Part shown: in pieces, positions 36,301 through 49,828 of the stretch
Layout: each line of letters begins with the position of its first letter
Position numbering within the stretch: the first letter of the stretch is position 1
Assembly: GCF_022539315.1 (NCBI RefSeq)
Contig: NC_066317.1
Span: 53,486,435 to 53,550,434 of the forward strand
DNA length: 64,000 nucleotides
Direction of reading: 5' to 3'
Source: Serinus canaria
Taxonomy: Eukaryota; Chordata; Aves; Passeriformes; Fringillidae
Made by a program: the position numbers and the translations under genes
Notes under the pieces: generated by a model
The model's database searches: none
What the model was told of the DNA's origin: nothing
The model's input: only the letters and a program-made list of their open reading frames with translations

Positions 36301-38219
36301 CACCTTCAAATTTTTATGTTAATATTTATTTTTTAGAACTATGTGCTGAAAACAGTGTCGTAGGTCTTGGTGTGCTGCTGTGTTTGTTCCTAATACACTT
36401 TTCATTTAAGCATGATATTGTCATAAAATGCAAGCTTTTCCTTTGATTTAGTTTTTCACGCTGTGATCAGGAGGTTAAAATGTAAAGCAGTTTTAAATAT
36501 AAAGAAAGCAATTTCTACTTGTTGTTTCTGTATTTAGTTTCAGGCATGATCACATGTTTCAAATATTTTATTTATGCTACTCAGGTGTTTTTAGACAACA
36601 CCATTAATAGTGCCTGCTTTAGGTCTTGTCTGGCTGAACTATATGCAACCAACTCTTGTTTTTTGTCCTTTGTATGTCATACTGTAATGCCAAAATAAGG
36701 GTATAATGTGATCTTTCCTGCACCATCCAGCTGGTGCCTGCCCTGCCATCAGTCTGTTCTCCTCTTGTAGCAAAAGCTGTGTTGCTAATCCTGGCCTCCT
36801 TTGTCCAGGCTGTACCTGGGCAGCCACAGGGAGCCCACCAAAGTGATGAGCTGTGAGTTGTTGCCAAGAAGAGCAGCATGTCTCTGGAAACAGACAAATT
36901 CTAAAGGCCAAATTTGTAAAAAGGTGTGAGTAAGGCTCCTACAAACACTTCTGGCCACCTCACAGGAATTGAGAGAAAGGATCCTAAATAGATAGTACCT
37001 GTCTGTAGGATTCTGTCTCCAGATCTTCCATGTTCCAAATCAGATCTAGATATGTGGCAGAGCCAGAGTGACCCTCTCCCCAGTTTCTGCATGAAACTGA
37101 AAAGTTATGGGATTCACTAATGTGTTATAAATTTGTGTATTTAAATGGATGAATAAATAATATAGTCTGAATTGGGGATTCCATTTGTGTGGGAAATGTG
37201 AACAGCTTCCAGATGAGCAGGACTGAACTTCAGGAAGTATGATTAGTAACTTAATTTGAGGGACACACAAAATATCAGATGGGGTCTGTTCCATTAGAGA
37301 CATGGCAAATGCTTAACAAGGCTGTCTCTTTACCTAATCTCACTGGTTCCTTTCCTTGAATCTTTCTGAATGGACTGAATTGCAGTATTACTTGGATTGC
37401 CAATGTGATAAAGCCAAGCTGTTTTCCAACAGCTGTGTATGGCATCTCTCCAAGCTAATTTTGGGATGGAGAAATTCCTTTTTCAGCAGTCAGTTCTTTT
37501 CCATGATCAGCTGAAAAGCTGATGAGAAAAGGAGAGCTAGTAGGTGTGGAGGGCTGGCACCAGCACCACACAGAAAAGCACAGGGGTAACATGCAGCTCT
37601 CAGAGAAGATATGAATAAAATTTTACAGGAATGACATAGAAATGTGCCTTTCAAGACTAGTTAAGTGCTTATAATTTTTTTCATGTAGCACTTTGGGCCT
37701 AAGCGTAATTTCTCATAAGCAAATTGCATCTGAAATGGCATGAGGGCAGGATATTGCAGAGCAGTCATTCATGGCAGAAAGGTGCCAAGTGATCCCTTTC
37801 AGGAATGCCTTCACAGTTTATGTTGTCTGTGTTAGAAATGCCCTGCTGGCCTCTTTGCTGGACACCACCTGACTGTATATGGACAGCTTATCTGTCCCTG
37901 CACTGTGGAAAACTGCTGTAGACCATCTACTGGAAGTTTATTCTTGAGGGGTTTTTTGGGTTAAAGGAGGTGGATGTGTTCTGAAGACTTTGCTCTGTAA
38001 AAATGTTAAAAAAAAAATGTTTAACCAAGTCAGTTTTCAAAATCACTGCATTAGTCATCCAGTGATTATATGAGGAACACTTCAGAATATTTCATATACC
38101 ATCAGCCCTTGGCTCCGAATAACAATGAGGGTGAACTATTAAAAACTGTGTGCTCATGAAGACAGACATGGCTGCATTGTTACATAGAGAGATCATCTCA
38201 GTATTTGCTGTTGAATATA
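27342..38219. other. Long unique AT-rich stretch, no gene seen
   Basis: No transposon or gene is recognised in nearly 11 kb. The longest open frame is 129 codons on the minus strand (33996-34385); it has several cysteines but no known domain. A GC-richer stretch at about 30660-30960 and another at 33690-33960 show no repeat signature I know. A poly-T tract is at 29118-29131. Some AT-rich, CpG-free parts (for example 28250-28520 and 30280-30610) have the texture of conserved non-coding DNA, which only a genome alignment could show. Confidence 0.4.
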
Positions 38220-38790
38220 ACTTTGCATTAATTCAGCTCGTTTTTGAGACAACACACTGGAAGAAAACATAATTTGAATTAATTATTTGTGCATATGGCA
38301 TATGCCTGATGTCAGCTAATGCTGCATTAAGGATAGGCATGCTGGGCACACATTAAATAATAGAGTAAATATTTGTATTGTTTGTGATAAACTAGTTCCT
38401 CATGCAGATCTTCTTTCTTTGTGTCTCAGTAAACATTCCCATTGGGCTTATTTACTGTGATTCACACAGTACAATATGTTAAGTGTTATAAAAAGTGTGT
38501 GCTTAAATCTAAATTCTGCTGCAAGACCTCACTGTGTTTTTAGAGCAATTGATGGTTTAGTAACACTTTAAAATAACATTGAAACCGTAATGGCACCTTA
38601 TTATTATATAAAATGTCTTGTTAACATTAATCACAAAGGTTCATTTTGTGTCGGGAATACTTCTATAGGAGTTCTGTTGTGATCTAACTGTAATGAAACA
38701 TACATTTATCTCAATGTGTTTTGAAATATTCATGTTAAGTGATTATTTTAGGAAGGAGTATTAGATGCCCTAAAGTTGTGCAGTAGTTGA
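38220..38790. promoter_or_regulatory. Possible conserved non-coding block
   Basis: This is AT-rich, repeat-free sequence with many ATTA/TAAT cores (AATTAATTATTT near 38276, and several near 38600-38640) and an octamer-like GCATATGGCATATGCC around 38291-38306. Such composition is common in developmental enhancers bound by homeodomain and POU factors. The call is based only on texture. Confidence 0.15.
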
Positions 38791-41700
38791 AGAAAAAAGG
38801 ATTCTAAAAAAAAAAAATCAAACCAGACTCAAAATCTACAGCCCCCAAAGCAACAACCTCCACTAAGAAGATAAAAAAAATTAAAATCAAGGACCCTTTG
38901 TAAGAAATTTAGGCACAAACCTTTGCCTTAATGCATAAAAATATGAACAAATTCTCTAGTGTTAGAGGATGGGAGAAGGCAAGAGTAGAGGTCTGGAAAG
39001 TCCATTAAATTTGGAGAGAAATCTTGATTTGATCTTGGTTTTCTTCTGTCAATGAGGTCCTAATAACTTCTTAAGGAGGCCTAGCACCAGAATGGAGAGG
39101 CTGAAGCTTTATAGGATGGCATGTGTTTTTCACATTTTGTCTGCCCCAACTACAACCCAACCTTGGTTATTCCAAGGTGAGATTTAGGTGGCCTTCCAGT
39201 GTTGACAAGGCTGCGACTGTCCGCTGCATCCTTTAGGAGTTGTCCTATTGTGTCTGGTTTGCAGATGCTTCTGCAGGCTGATGTGCTGGGCTTAGAGAAA
39301 ATGGTCAGGCTGAGTAGCTGTCCTGTCTGAGAAAGGGCTGATTTGTTGTGATAAAGGGTTGCTCTATGCAGGGACAGCAGCCCTTTGACAAGGATTTCCC
39401 AAGCTACCAGACATCCAGAAATCTGGTGAATGACCCAAACTGAAAGAAAGCAAGTTACTACTCAAGGCAAGTGTCCTTCCCTCACATTGTCCTGCCAGGA
39501 GTGCTGGGTGGGGTTGATTGGTAGGCATGGGGCACACTCTCTGAGCTGCCTGACCAAATGTTCTTCCTTAGCTGGGTGGGTGCTTATGGCAGGGGGTCAG
39601 TCCACCAGCATCTGTTATCTTTGTTGGCAGTGGCTCTCAGGAAAATAAGCCCAAGAATCCAGGAGAGGCCTTTCCCCTTTTAGGGAAAGATGGTGTGGGA
39701 ACTTCAGCTGCAGGATAAATTGGTGGATGTGTACCTCTTGCTTTCCTGAAGACCATGATACTGTGTGTGAATATTGATGTGAACTTGGGTATAATCACAC
39801 CTTCACCACTCCCTCTTAGTTTTGTACACATATTTTCAAACGGGTAATATTTTTCAATATGTTTATCAGAAAATGCTGCCTGACAGAACATGTCTAGATA
39901 CTGCAACAAAGTACCAAAAACGACAATTCCCAAACAGAATGGAAATAAATCCAGCAGTATCATTTACCTATTAAGTAAAGAATAAGCATTAAAATAGAAG
40001 CAGTGCTATGATAAACTCGACTGCAGACTCTGCAGTCCAGCCTTGTAAATAAGATGTAGAAACAGTGTAACTGTTTGGAGAATACATGGTTGAACTGAAG
40101 TCCTAATGTAGAGAGGAATGCAGCCTTCCCCTTCTCCATTATTGGGTCCCCCTTTTTCCTGGGCTGGTAGATAGATACCCTTTAGTATATTGACATCAGT
40201 ATCATCACATGTGCCTAAGATCTCCCACATTCTCAAAGAGCAGTATAGCCATTAGACTTTCAGTTAATACAAACAAGAAAAGGTTCCTGATAACTAGTTT
40301 GCTTTTTACTTTACAGGCAGAATGGGGAGAGGTGCAAGGAGAGGCTTGTGATGTTTACTGCTAATTCAGATATGCTGCAGTGAGAAAGAATTCTGCATTT
40401 GAGAGACAATTATACTAAAATGGCCAAGGTGTTAACTGTTAATCATTCCACCTTCCCAAGAGCTTTTGAGCTCTTCAATATCCACAGCACAAATTTGGCA
40501 AGGCAGATGTAGTTCTAAATCACTTCTGCAATCTCTGAATTTTGGAAAAAGAGATCACTTTTGCAGTATGAAGCCATCTCCAGAGGACAGCGTGTGATGG
40601 CTTTTCTGAATTTGATACTTCTGAAGGAGGAGGAGCAGGAAAAACATTCCCTGATACCTGATGATGAGAGCAGGGGATTTTAGGTATGGGAGAGGACGAG
40701 TGTCCATGCTTGCCAGAGGTTGTTCCACTTTGAGGATAAGCAAAAACCTCTGGATTTACATGCTCTGTAAACAATCTCTCTTTGTTTCTGTACTTGGTCT
40801 GTGGTGAAGTTGATTGTTTTCCAGTTTTTTGAAATTTAGCCATGGCTGGTACAAGGTTGAGAATTATAATGGCTCCCATAATTTTTTCTTTATCATCAAA
40901 GTATTTTTTCGGTAGGTTTTGTTAAGAACTTTCTTAGAAATCATCCATCAGGGAAGCTGGGAAATATGTCCTAAATTCTAAGAATGCATAAAAAACAAAA
41001 TTGTGTTGGATATCCAAGTAAAATGCTGGTAGGCAGTTTTGCATGGGGAAACATTAAACACAGAGCAGTCTGTGTGACTGACCTGGCAAGGCACTGATGT
41101 GGACAGCCTTTGGTTTCTGTTTTGCTTCACAGCCAGCCAGGCACTTCAGCTTCTCATACACATTTCCTTATTTTGCTCACCAGTCAGCCCACAGCCTGCA
41201 AAACAGGCACCTCATCAGTTTGTAAAAGAATCAGAGTTTGTTATTTAGGGGAAAATGGGGATTAAAATAAAAAAGATTGATTTTTTTTTTTCAGTGTCAT
41301 TTGGGACTGACTTATAATAAGATCCTGCTGCATTAGACAGTCTTTGCTTCGATTCTTGGCGGCACTAGTTGGATTAGGAATGTCTAGCATGCAACTCAAA
41401 TCCAGAGATTGTGTGCCTGGTATTAAATAGTGGCATAAAACTAGTAAAAAATAGGAAAGCTCTGTTTAATAACTGACTTGCTACTTCTGTCAAAATGCAG
41501 GAATACATTTTGTTGATTGAGGTCTGGATGTGTTAACGCATTTTCAGTTGAGATGAAATGATTTTGTAAAATAATTACTCAAACACATCAGAAATACAGG
41601 CAATCAATTTGTATTAAAATATCACAAGTTAAGGCTCTTTTTAGTGTTACAAATTAGCTATCTGTGGAATATTGTTAGCTAGCTCTTGAATTATGACAAA

Positions 41701-42531
41701 TTCCTTCTGTGTAATTCTTGATTGGCTAGCTTTGGTTTGGATGTACAGCTCCCCAGATGTATATTTATATCTACCAGGGCCCGTGATACAGTATATGCTG
41801 CTATTCCTTTTTCATCTAGATTTTCATTTTGGATTAATAAGGTTTAGTACTTTTTCCCTATGATGCAATTCTGAGCTCTCTTCGTGTGCACATCCTGAAT
41901 GCTGGAGCCTGGCTCAGACAATGACTGGCAGCTAAGGGCAGCCACAGGAGTGGTGGTGCACAGCAGAGATGTTGATGTGCCAGTTTTGTGACTCATCTGC
42001 TGCCTGGTTTGGCCCCAAGGATGGGTATGAGAGACTGCAGATTGTCTCCAGCTCATTCCTGCTCTGTGGCCTCATATGGATGCTTTCTGCCAGCCCACAT
42101 GCATGGGAGAGTGATGCACTGGGGCTGTTCCTGCTTTTCACCCAGGTCCAGGTCAGGGCTGCACCACTCCTGTATCTTCAGGGGCATGTTGTCGATGCAC
42201 TGCAGGCACCAGAAGCAAGGCAGGGGGCTGGGAAATGTAATAACAGACTTTCCAGAGAGTCTGATGGTTCTTAAGACAGCCAGGCGTGTCTGTATCAAAG
42301 CCAACCATTATGGAAAAACATTTGTAGCTATTTTTAAGAACTGAGAGCGAGTCAGTGAATATAACACAGTAAAAGGGCATAGAAGTGGGAGGTTGCACAC
42401 TTCATTCCTGCAGAACAAATGTATGTTTGATGACCACAGAGCTGTTTATGGGAAGCAGTCACAGGCAGGAGCACTTGTGGATGATTTCTGAATTTTGAAA
42501 GAAAAGGAGAAATGTAATTTTGTCGAAGTTT
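38791..42531. other. Unique DNA with unexplained minus-strand frames
   Basis: No transposon is recognised. Between 40879 and 39637 the minus strand has three open frames in succession: 119 aa (stop-free for 12 further codons upstream), 76 aa and 108 aa. The first is rich in serine and proline. No family is recognised, and there are no intron-free gene or retrocopy marks. The GC-richer part at 41850-42300 has overlapping frames on both strands, as expected from a locally low stop frequency. Confidence 0.3.
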
Positions 42532-42660
42532 AGCAATTACTTACCATAGTTAATTAATCATATAATTAAGTAAAATGAGACCATATTTCTTGAAATGTGT
42601 CAGATAATTATGATACATTTTGGTAATTATGTGTAATAAAATTAATTAAACATATAATTC
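42532..42660. promoter_or_regulatory. Dense cluster of homeodomain-type TAATTA cores
   Basis: About 130 bases contain at least seven ATTA/TAAT cores in the contexts CAATTA, TTAATTAAT, ATAATTA, GTAATTA and TTAATTAAA, with no CpG and no simple-repeat periodicity. This fits an enhancer-like binding-site cluster, but AT richness alone raises the expected number of such sites. Confidence 0.15.
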
Positions 42661-45600
42661 AAAGAATCAGGAAAATTATTACTTGAAATGATTTATCTCA
42701 TACGTAGGTCAGAAAAATCTGTTTTATTTTCCTTGTGCTCAATCTGAACCTTGTAATTTGATCTTTTCTGGTTTTGAAATAATTGCAGACTTCCAGTATT
42801 AGTTCTTTGCCTTAATATTAGTTCTTGGTCAGAATTTTTTCTTCGTATTCTTTAAACCTTATAATATTATTGGTCATCCAGTATAAAAAACCTTGCATCT
42901 CTCTTTTTAGATCATTACTCAGAAAATAGATGTGACTGTTACATTGTGCTGATTGTTGCACATACAGAGTGTTTGTAAAAGATGAGAAAGGAAAAGAAAA
43001 TGAGGAGAACAAATATTACCCAAGTGTAAGCCAGTGTGCTTGGAGCTCAGAGGTGTTTTAATATGTTTTTTGGCATCTGCCTGAAGCATCAAGTTCACAA
43101 ATACTCTCCCTTGGTATGGATGTCTAAACTGACCTCCCTTTCAAGTTGCAAAATTTTTTATAGTTAGTTCTCATTTCCATTACTGCTGGGAGGAAATTCT
43201 GCTGCCACTGCAGATGAGATACTCTAAGAAGGGGAAGTGATATAAAAAAACCCTATAAAATCATGCTTGTGATATTAATTTTCTCACCTCAGGCTTAATA
43301 ATAATTTTATGGTCATTTTTGAGAAGTTTTTTAGCCATAATGTTTTATCTATCTTTATGGTCCCTTACGCTGTATTTAATCAGTGTAATTATGGAAGGAT
43401 AATTAAATATAATGCTACTTAGTTCTTAAGATTTTAGCACTATTGCTATTAATGGAAGTAAAAAAAAGCCCCTTGTAAATCTTGATGTCTACACAAAGCA
43501 AAATATTTGATATGCCATTAAAAAGGAAATGGTGGTGCATTTTTGTTGGTATGGCAGCACACATCCTACTGCATTAGTTCATTGGTGGTTGAAGGGAATT
43601 TTTAGTAGCATGAAATCAACTGAAGTGAAAAATACTCATTTGTTTTAGGATCCTAGGATGTCTCAGATTTTTAAGGAATAACATAGGCCTCAATTTAGAA
43701 AACTACTTAGGCTGATGATTAAATTAACCTTTAGGGAGTGGAACTCTTGAGTGCATGTGTTCGTGTTACAGGTTTGCATGCCCAAATGGACTGGCTTGGC
43801 TGTTTTTTGCATATCTTCTATCTCTTGGAAAGCAATCCATGGATCTGGTGCCAATATGATCTGTGTTCATCTTGTTTAAATCCACATAAAAGAATCATAT
43901 GGGAGGAGAGGCTGGGATACATGGGTGTAAGGAGTTTTCAGTGCTGCTCAAACCTGCTTATGGTGCTACTGTGAACAGGATGCAAGATGAATATGTAAAT
44001 TTTGCTCTAAACCTATTCCTTTGCCCAAAAATTTCACATTCCTGACTTGCCACAGGAAAAACTTCCAGATTGACATATTAGGTACTGTACTTCTATAATA
44101 AACACCATAATTCCTTCATTTGTTTTCAAATAGATGAAAAAGTTATGATATTTTAAAGTGTCCTGTAGGTAACAGGAATGTAGTCAGTTTGGTATCAGTG
44201 TAAAAACATGTCATTATATGCATCCTAATCAGAGGACACTAAGTGTCAAGCTTGTCAGAAGAGAGCCAAGACTGAATGTGCTCATCGTTTTTAGCTCAGA
44301 GCTGAGGCATCTTGGCAAGGCTGGGTAAAGACAATTCCTGGATTTTGTCATGCAGCACCACTCGTCTCTACTTCTCCACAGTATCTGGCAATTAGACACC
44401 TTTGCAGTCACCATCTTTGGCATTTCTCTGGGGAATTCTGGGACCAGCTTTTTCATGTAAAGTCATGTCAAAAATTGCATGTATGCTTTTGGATGAGGGA
44501 TGGTCCTATGTCTTGCACATGCCGATGTCAAGCATGCAGGTTTGAGCATTACATTGGCACTAGACTGTCTGCTTTGGGACAATAATCAACTCATGCTGTC
44601 TTGTTAGCCCTAAGCTGTATTTACACTTCCAGTAGACAATGTAAGTGATTCAGAATCGATCTGGCATGTAAATACAAAATAAAAAAAGTAAAACTGTGTT
44701 GCATATTCATAGCCTGCCAGTGATATCACATGATTTCATGCCTTTGAGAAAAATAGAGAAAAATATATGCTATAAAAGCATCAGTAAACTAGATAGTTCA
44801 TCTTCACAGTGAATGTCAGGTACAGGTAGTTATTACCAGAAAGGTATGGTGCCATATTAAGGCTACATCTAACAAACTTCCAGAAGCAATCTCCCAAAGA
44901 AGGGAGCACAGATTTGGGCCGTGTTTCTGCAGTGGAATTGAGAGACCTGAACTCATTCTGGGGTGGAGACTAAAAGACTGACTTGTAAATGAAATGTAAA
45001 ACTTCTTTCTTATCTTCTCACTCTTATAACAGAATTAATTTTAGAAACTAGAACCTTTTCCATAATATTCTCCTAAAGGAAATGTGTCTTCTATGGGGGA
45101 AATGCCTCCTTTTCAGAGAGCCTGAACAGAGCCTGTGCATCACCTGAATGCTGCCTCTGCTGTGCTTCACGTGACAGTGAAGAAAAAATACTTTTTGGGG
45201 TTTCATAGTACTGTTACTGACCCAAGTGTCATGGTAGCACAAAGTATGAGTAGTAACAGTAGTACATTGGTTTGAAAAGTAGTGCAAGACAGTATGCAGG
45301 GTGGGAATAGTAGGGGTTTGTGTAACTGATCATGTGAAATGCCTTTTGTTCTGCTTGTCCTTGCCAGAGGAGAAGGAACAGCACAGTTTGAAAGTTCTCA
45401 GCCACATCCTAAGTGATTTTAAAGGAGCTAGGCAGCTGCTAGGCACTCCCTTCCAAGGAGAGTCCTAGCACCTTTTCCTACATCCCATTACAGCTACTGC
45501 TGCTTCTGTCTTGGTGCAGCTTCAGGGGTCAAGTTGGGCATAGGAGCATCAGTACCCTTGGAAGAGGTGTACAAGGTTGGAAAAGGTACAGTGATACTCT

Positions 45601-46588
45601 AAGGGCACTTTTAAGAACCAAAGCAGGTGCCAAAAGCAGCAAAGTATCAGCACATAACATTGGAACCATGCATTACAGTGATTGTTTACTATTCATAGCA
45701 TTGGGTATAGTTGCTTTACTACCCTGGAGTGTAAATGTTGCATCTGCCTTCTAACAATGGTCTGCACAAAATTAAATTGCATTTGGGATCTCCATTTCTA
45801 TGGTATTAAGTCAGACTTTATGGGGGTGTGTATCCAGAACCTTGGATTTAGATTCAGAGTTGTTTGGCTAAAATCCCCAGGTGTTTTGCTAAAAAAACTC
45901 CAACAAAACAATCGAAACTCTTGTTTTTCTAAAGAATGAATGTCCCTGTGGTTACAGCTGTGGGACATGGGCAGTTTAAGATTGCTTCTCTTCCTATTTT
46001 AATGAAATACAAAATGGCAGCTTTTCAGAGATTACTCTTCTTGCAATAAAATGTCTGTCCCTTAGGAAGAAAGACGTTTCTGCATTGTTGCTTAGGAAGG
46101 TGGTGGTGCAGAAAGTTTTATTGGTGGACTCATGAAGAAGACATTGGATATGTCTGTATGGTATTAGAACATTAATTAGTGGAAAGCATAAAATAAACTG
46201 TATTTCACATTTAGAATACAAAAAGAAGCTGTTACGTTGCCTCTCCTCTTCTCCTTTCAATTAGTTTGTCCCTTACAAAGGATTCTTTGGATTAAAAGCA
46301 TTTCTTCTACATCAGGAGGGAATTTCTTAAAACAACAACAACAGGCCAACTGATAAATGAAGTGATTTTTAAAAGGCCAGGTAATTGTTGCATGGTTAAG
46401 CTACAGCCATGCTTAGAAAAAGTGTAATAAGGAAGCTGCTTTAATTATAAATAAAAGAATTGGTAAGCAAGATGAATTTCTGCCAAGTAGGGAGCTTAGC
46501 CCAGCTTTGACTTTCAGCAGAACTCTATAGGCCCTTTTAATTTTTACTTGTGTGGTTCATTTTAATAATGTGCTTTTTTTTTTTTCAG
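42661..46588. other. Unique AT-rich DNA, no gene seen
   Basis: No repeat, RNA gene or exon is recognised. Open frames are under 90 codons. Confidence 0.4.
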
Positions 46589-46645
46589 TGACTGGATGGA
46601 GGAAGCATTAAGAAGACAATTCATTAATATGGATTTGCATTTTTG
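46589..46645 (+). other. Candidate terminal exon with short coding end (+)
   Basis: A textbook acceptor (13 T residues then CAG, ending at 46588, with a plausible branch-point TTTAATAAT about 20 bases upstream) precedes an open stretch reading DWMEEALRRQFINMDLHF and then TGA at 46643-46645. The phase is one leftover base plus whole codons. The peptide looks amphipathic and coding-like, but I cannot match it to a protein and I see no upstream partner exon in the window. Poly-T acceptor-like sites are frequent in such DNA, so chance is a serious alternative. Confidence 0.18.
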
Positions 46646-47109
46646 AAACTATTGGGTAGCAAAAGCCATTAAAAACAAGACCTAATGAAATGTCCAAGGG
46701 GCCTACTGTTTCAAGATAATGGTGGTATTCTCTAATGGCACTGGAGCCCTTGTGGCTACAACCAGATTTTTTTCTCTTCATGTACCTGGCTGTCCCAGAT
46801 TGAGGTAGCATCTTACCTGTGCTTAAGTACATTTCAGAGTACATAGGTTTGTATTCTATCTCTCTGCTGAAAACCAATTATCAGAAAGCAAAGAATCACA
46901 ACTCATTACACTGGATTCAAGATGGGAAAGCTACCTACAGCCCTTGTAGAACAGGGAGATTTCTCTGGATAATTCTGTAATCTGTGTGGGTTTAAAAACC
47001 TTGTACCTAGAATAGTTTCCTCTCCTGTGTTTAAGGCAAATTTCTTTTAAATGTTCATATACTCTTAGGCTATTGCCATTCTCTCTTCAGCTTCAGGCTC
47101 AGGACTTGG
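46646..47109. other. Unique DNA, no gene seen
   Basis: No repeat or exon is recognised. This would be 3' UTR if the preceding candidate exon were real. Confidence 0.4.
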
Positions 47110-47212
47110 AATCAGAGAGTTATTAAGGCTGGGAAAGACCTCTAAGATCACAGAGTCCCACCATTAACTTAGCATTGCCATGCTCCCTGCTGAGCCATGA
47201 CCCCGAGTGCTT
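47110..47212 (-). mobile_element. CR1 LINE 3' end, minus strand
   Basis: The sequence 'attaaggctgggaaagacct' at 47131-47150, followed by 'ctaagatcacagagtcccac' and the 'agcattgccatgctccctgc' segment, is the reverse complement of the last 100 bp of a CR1. Only the 3' end is present, as usual for 5'-truncated CR1 insertions. Confidence 0.88.
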
Positions 47213-49828
47213 TTGATCAGCACTAGAGAAGATGCAATGGATATTCCTATGGGATTCTTCCATCTAGCTTGTGTCCTATACCTTTTGAATCAGTAGTAGC
47301 TATCTCCATCAGTCTTTGTGGGGGGAAAGTTAGCTCCTCATCTTTTGTCCTAGAATTTGCCCCCCTTTTCTTGTCCTGTATTCTAGGGATCTTTTCTTGC
47401 TGCTTCTCAGGAGCAGCTCATCTGCTTTTCCACAAGGAGCCAAGTTGCAGCTCAGAACATGCTGGTGCAATGATCCAGACATTACCTGTAAAGATTAATT
47501 TCTTTGAGTGCTTCTCAGTGGCATTTATTTTCCCCATCAAACCATTTTTTTCTTACATGCGCCTGCCTTGCTCTTTGCTCATCCTGCAGGCCATTCTTAC
47601 AACAGGTATTAAAACATGACTGCTGTTCTGTGGATTCTCACCCTTGTGCTTTACCTCCTCACTAAATCTCCCCTTCCCCTACTTGACTGTTTGCCTCTCT
47701 GAAATTTTCTGCATTTGGCTGAAATGCTGTCTTACATTCAAAGGATGGTTCCTTGACTGATGTGGCTTCATAATGGTCTTGGAAGGTAAAAGGTTGTGAT
47801 AGATGGACCTAGTAAAAAAGGATATTTTTTTCAGGAAGCAGGAGCATGTTTTTACTCTTCTGTCTCTACTGGTCCATTTACCACTGAGAGAAGAAAGAAG
47901 TGGAGATTAGAAGTTGTTCTGCTAAATTAACCCTAGCTGGTCTCAGGTGATTAGTCACTAATACATTTTTGCATGAACACCTTCAGTTGACAAATTCTGA
48001 CTCCTAGCACCAGGTGGCTAAGAGCTTTCCTACGGAAATACATGAGCATCAAGTAATATCTGCTGTTGAATTCTTTGTGTGGTTAATGGGAACTGGCATC
48101 TTCTGCCATCAACTGTAATTCAAGTAAATGATACTCTTTGTGACAGAAGAAATTAAAGTATGTTGTACAGCACATGGCCCAACACAAATTCATGTTTTCC
48201 AACATCCTAAATTATATAAGCAATGTCTTTACAGTCAAGGTTTTTAAGGCAGATTAATTGTTCATGTCAATGCTTATTTTGTGAGATCCTTTGCTTTCAT
48301 TACCCAGTTTTTCTTATCTCACCAGCATTACTTAGGGCAGTTTTTCATAGAAGAAACCCGTGGAAAAAAAGTTCTGAATTTCTTATTTGGTGTTTAATTT
48401 GGAAAACCTCTGCATACTTGGCAGCTTGGAAAGTCCAGTGTCTCATGAAGGAACTGGAATACTATTTTTAGATAACTGTGTTTTGGAAATCTTGCTTGTA
48501 ATTTTCTTCCATAATAAAATGTGGTCCATTTAATCTGTTCTGCATAATTTCCAATCATGATACTACTCCTTGTGCATAAATAATTAACTAGAATGTCTGA
48601 GGTCATTTGTATCTTCTGCTCTACAGAACAAATGACATAATGACATAATGACCACTACTCAGGATTAGGGATGAGATGGCCTCAAAGTTTTAATATTGTA
48701 TTCTGTTAGCCAAGATGCCAATAATGGTTTGCTAACCTGCAGAGACAACCTTAGATGTTGAAAAAAGTGCTGGATGGATTTGTGTAGCTGTCTAAAACCT
48801 CTGTCTGGAAGATATTATGTTAACTGGTCACTGCAACATCTCATTTAATGAAACCTTTTAGCAGTTCAGGTCTTTATTTCCTTTGTTCCTCCTCTTCTGC
48901 CTGAGAATGGGGCAGCCAGTATTTATCTGCTTGACAGGAATGCTGTGGAGGGTAAGGAGAGCCTGTGAAGTGCTTTGAAGTTGCAATGCACAGTAGAGTA
49001 ACACTTCTATGAATAATATTTTCTGCTCCATTTTTCATGATGGCCAATTAATGTATCAAAAAGAGTAAAACTTTCAGAATCATAGCACTTGATAGAAATG
49101 CACAGAATATTTACCTTTGAGGTGTAATAAAGAAAAATAACTGAGTATGGCCAAAATCACTTGCAAAAGACATGAGTGAGTGTTCATCTTCCCAAATTAA
49201 TCAGGAGCTTCCTTAGGATGGGAGATTTGACTATTTCAGGCCTACTTGTCATAACCATTATACCAACCAGGTTTCAGTATCTTGAAGTGCTTTCTAAATA
49301 ATTTTCTCCCCCACTTTAACTGGAGGAAAATATACTTTTTTTACTTTTGTGGCATTACTACAATGCAAAAACATGCCTATATGTTCTAGTGGCAGGACTT
49401 GACCAAATGCAGTGTGTGGGTGCTTCAATGGATCATCTTTCTTCTTTTACTCTGTCTGCTTGAGTATGTAGAACTGAAATGAGTCCAGGCCTGAAGATAG
49501 AGAACTGTACAAACCTAAGCAAACCTTGAAAACTCAGCAGACCCCCTGAGAAACAACTCAGAAAATGCTTGTAAATGTGTCCTCTAGCTCTGCGTCCTCT
49601 AGTTTTAGTGTCAAAACAAAGTATCTTGACTAAGCCCCGTGGGCAAAGGTAGTTGTGGTTTAAACTTCTGTTTTTCACAGCTGTAACTGGAGAAAAGTCA
49701 GTATCTTTTTATATGAGTAAATCTCACTAGATTGTTGATTAACTCTTGCTGACATTTTTTTGGTGCAACTTTTCTTCTAATCACGAGGTTGGCTAGGTGA
49801 CACAGAAAGGCTAAGCCAAACACTAGGG
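47213..49828. other. Unique DNA, no gene seen
   Basis: No repeat is recognised. The 116-codon + strand frame at 47269-47619 is rich in hydrophobic and cysteine residues but has no family I know. Confidence 0.4.

Noticed and set aside
39637..40879. Series of three minus-strand frames that might be a retrocopy
   Set aside because: No recognisable protein, poly-A tail or target-site duplication; left as unexplained sequence.
41281..41294. Poly-T acceptor-like site ending TTTTCAG
   Set aside because: No plausible donor follows; poly-T-CAG occurs repeatedly by chance in this window.
41844..42398. Overlapping frames on both strands in a GC-richer patch
   Set aside because: Simultaneous openness in several frames reflects low local stop frequency; no motif recognised.
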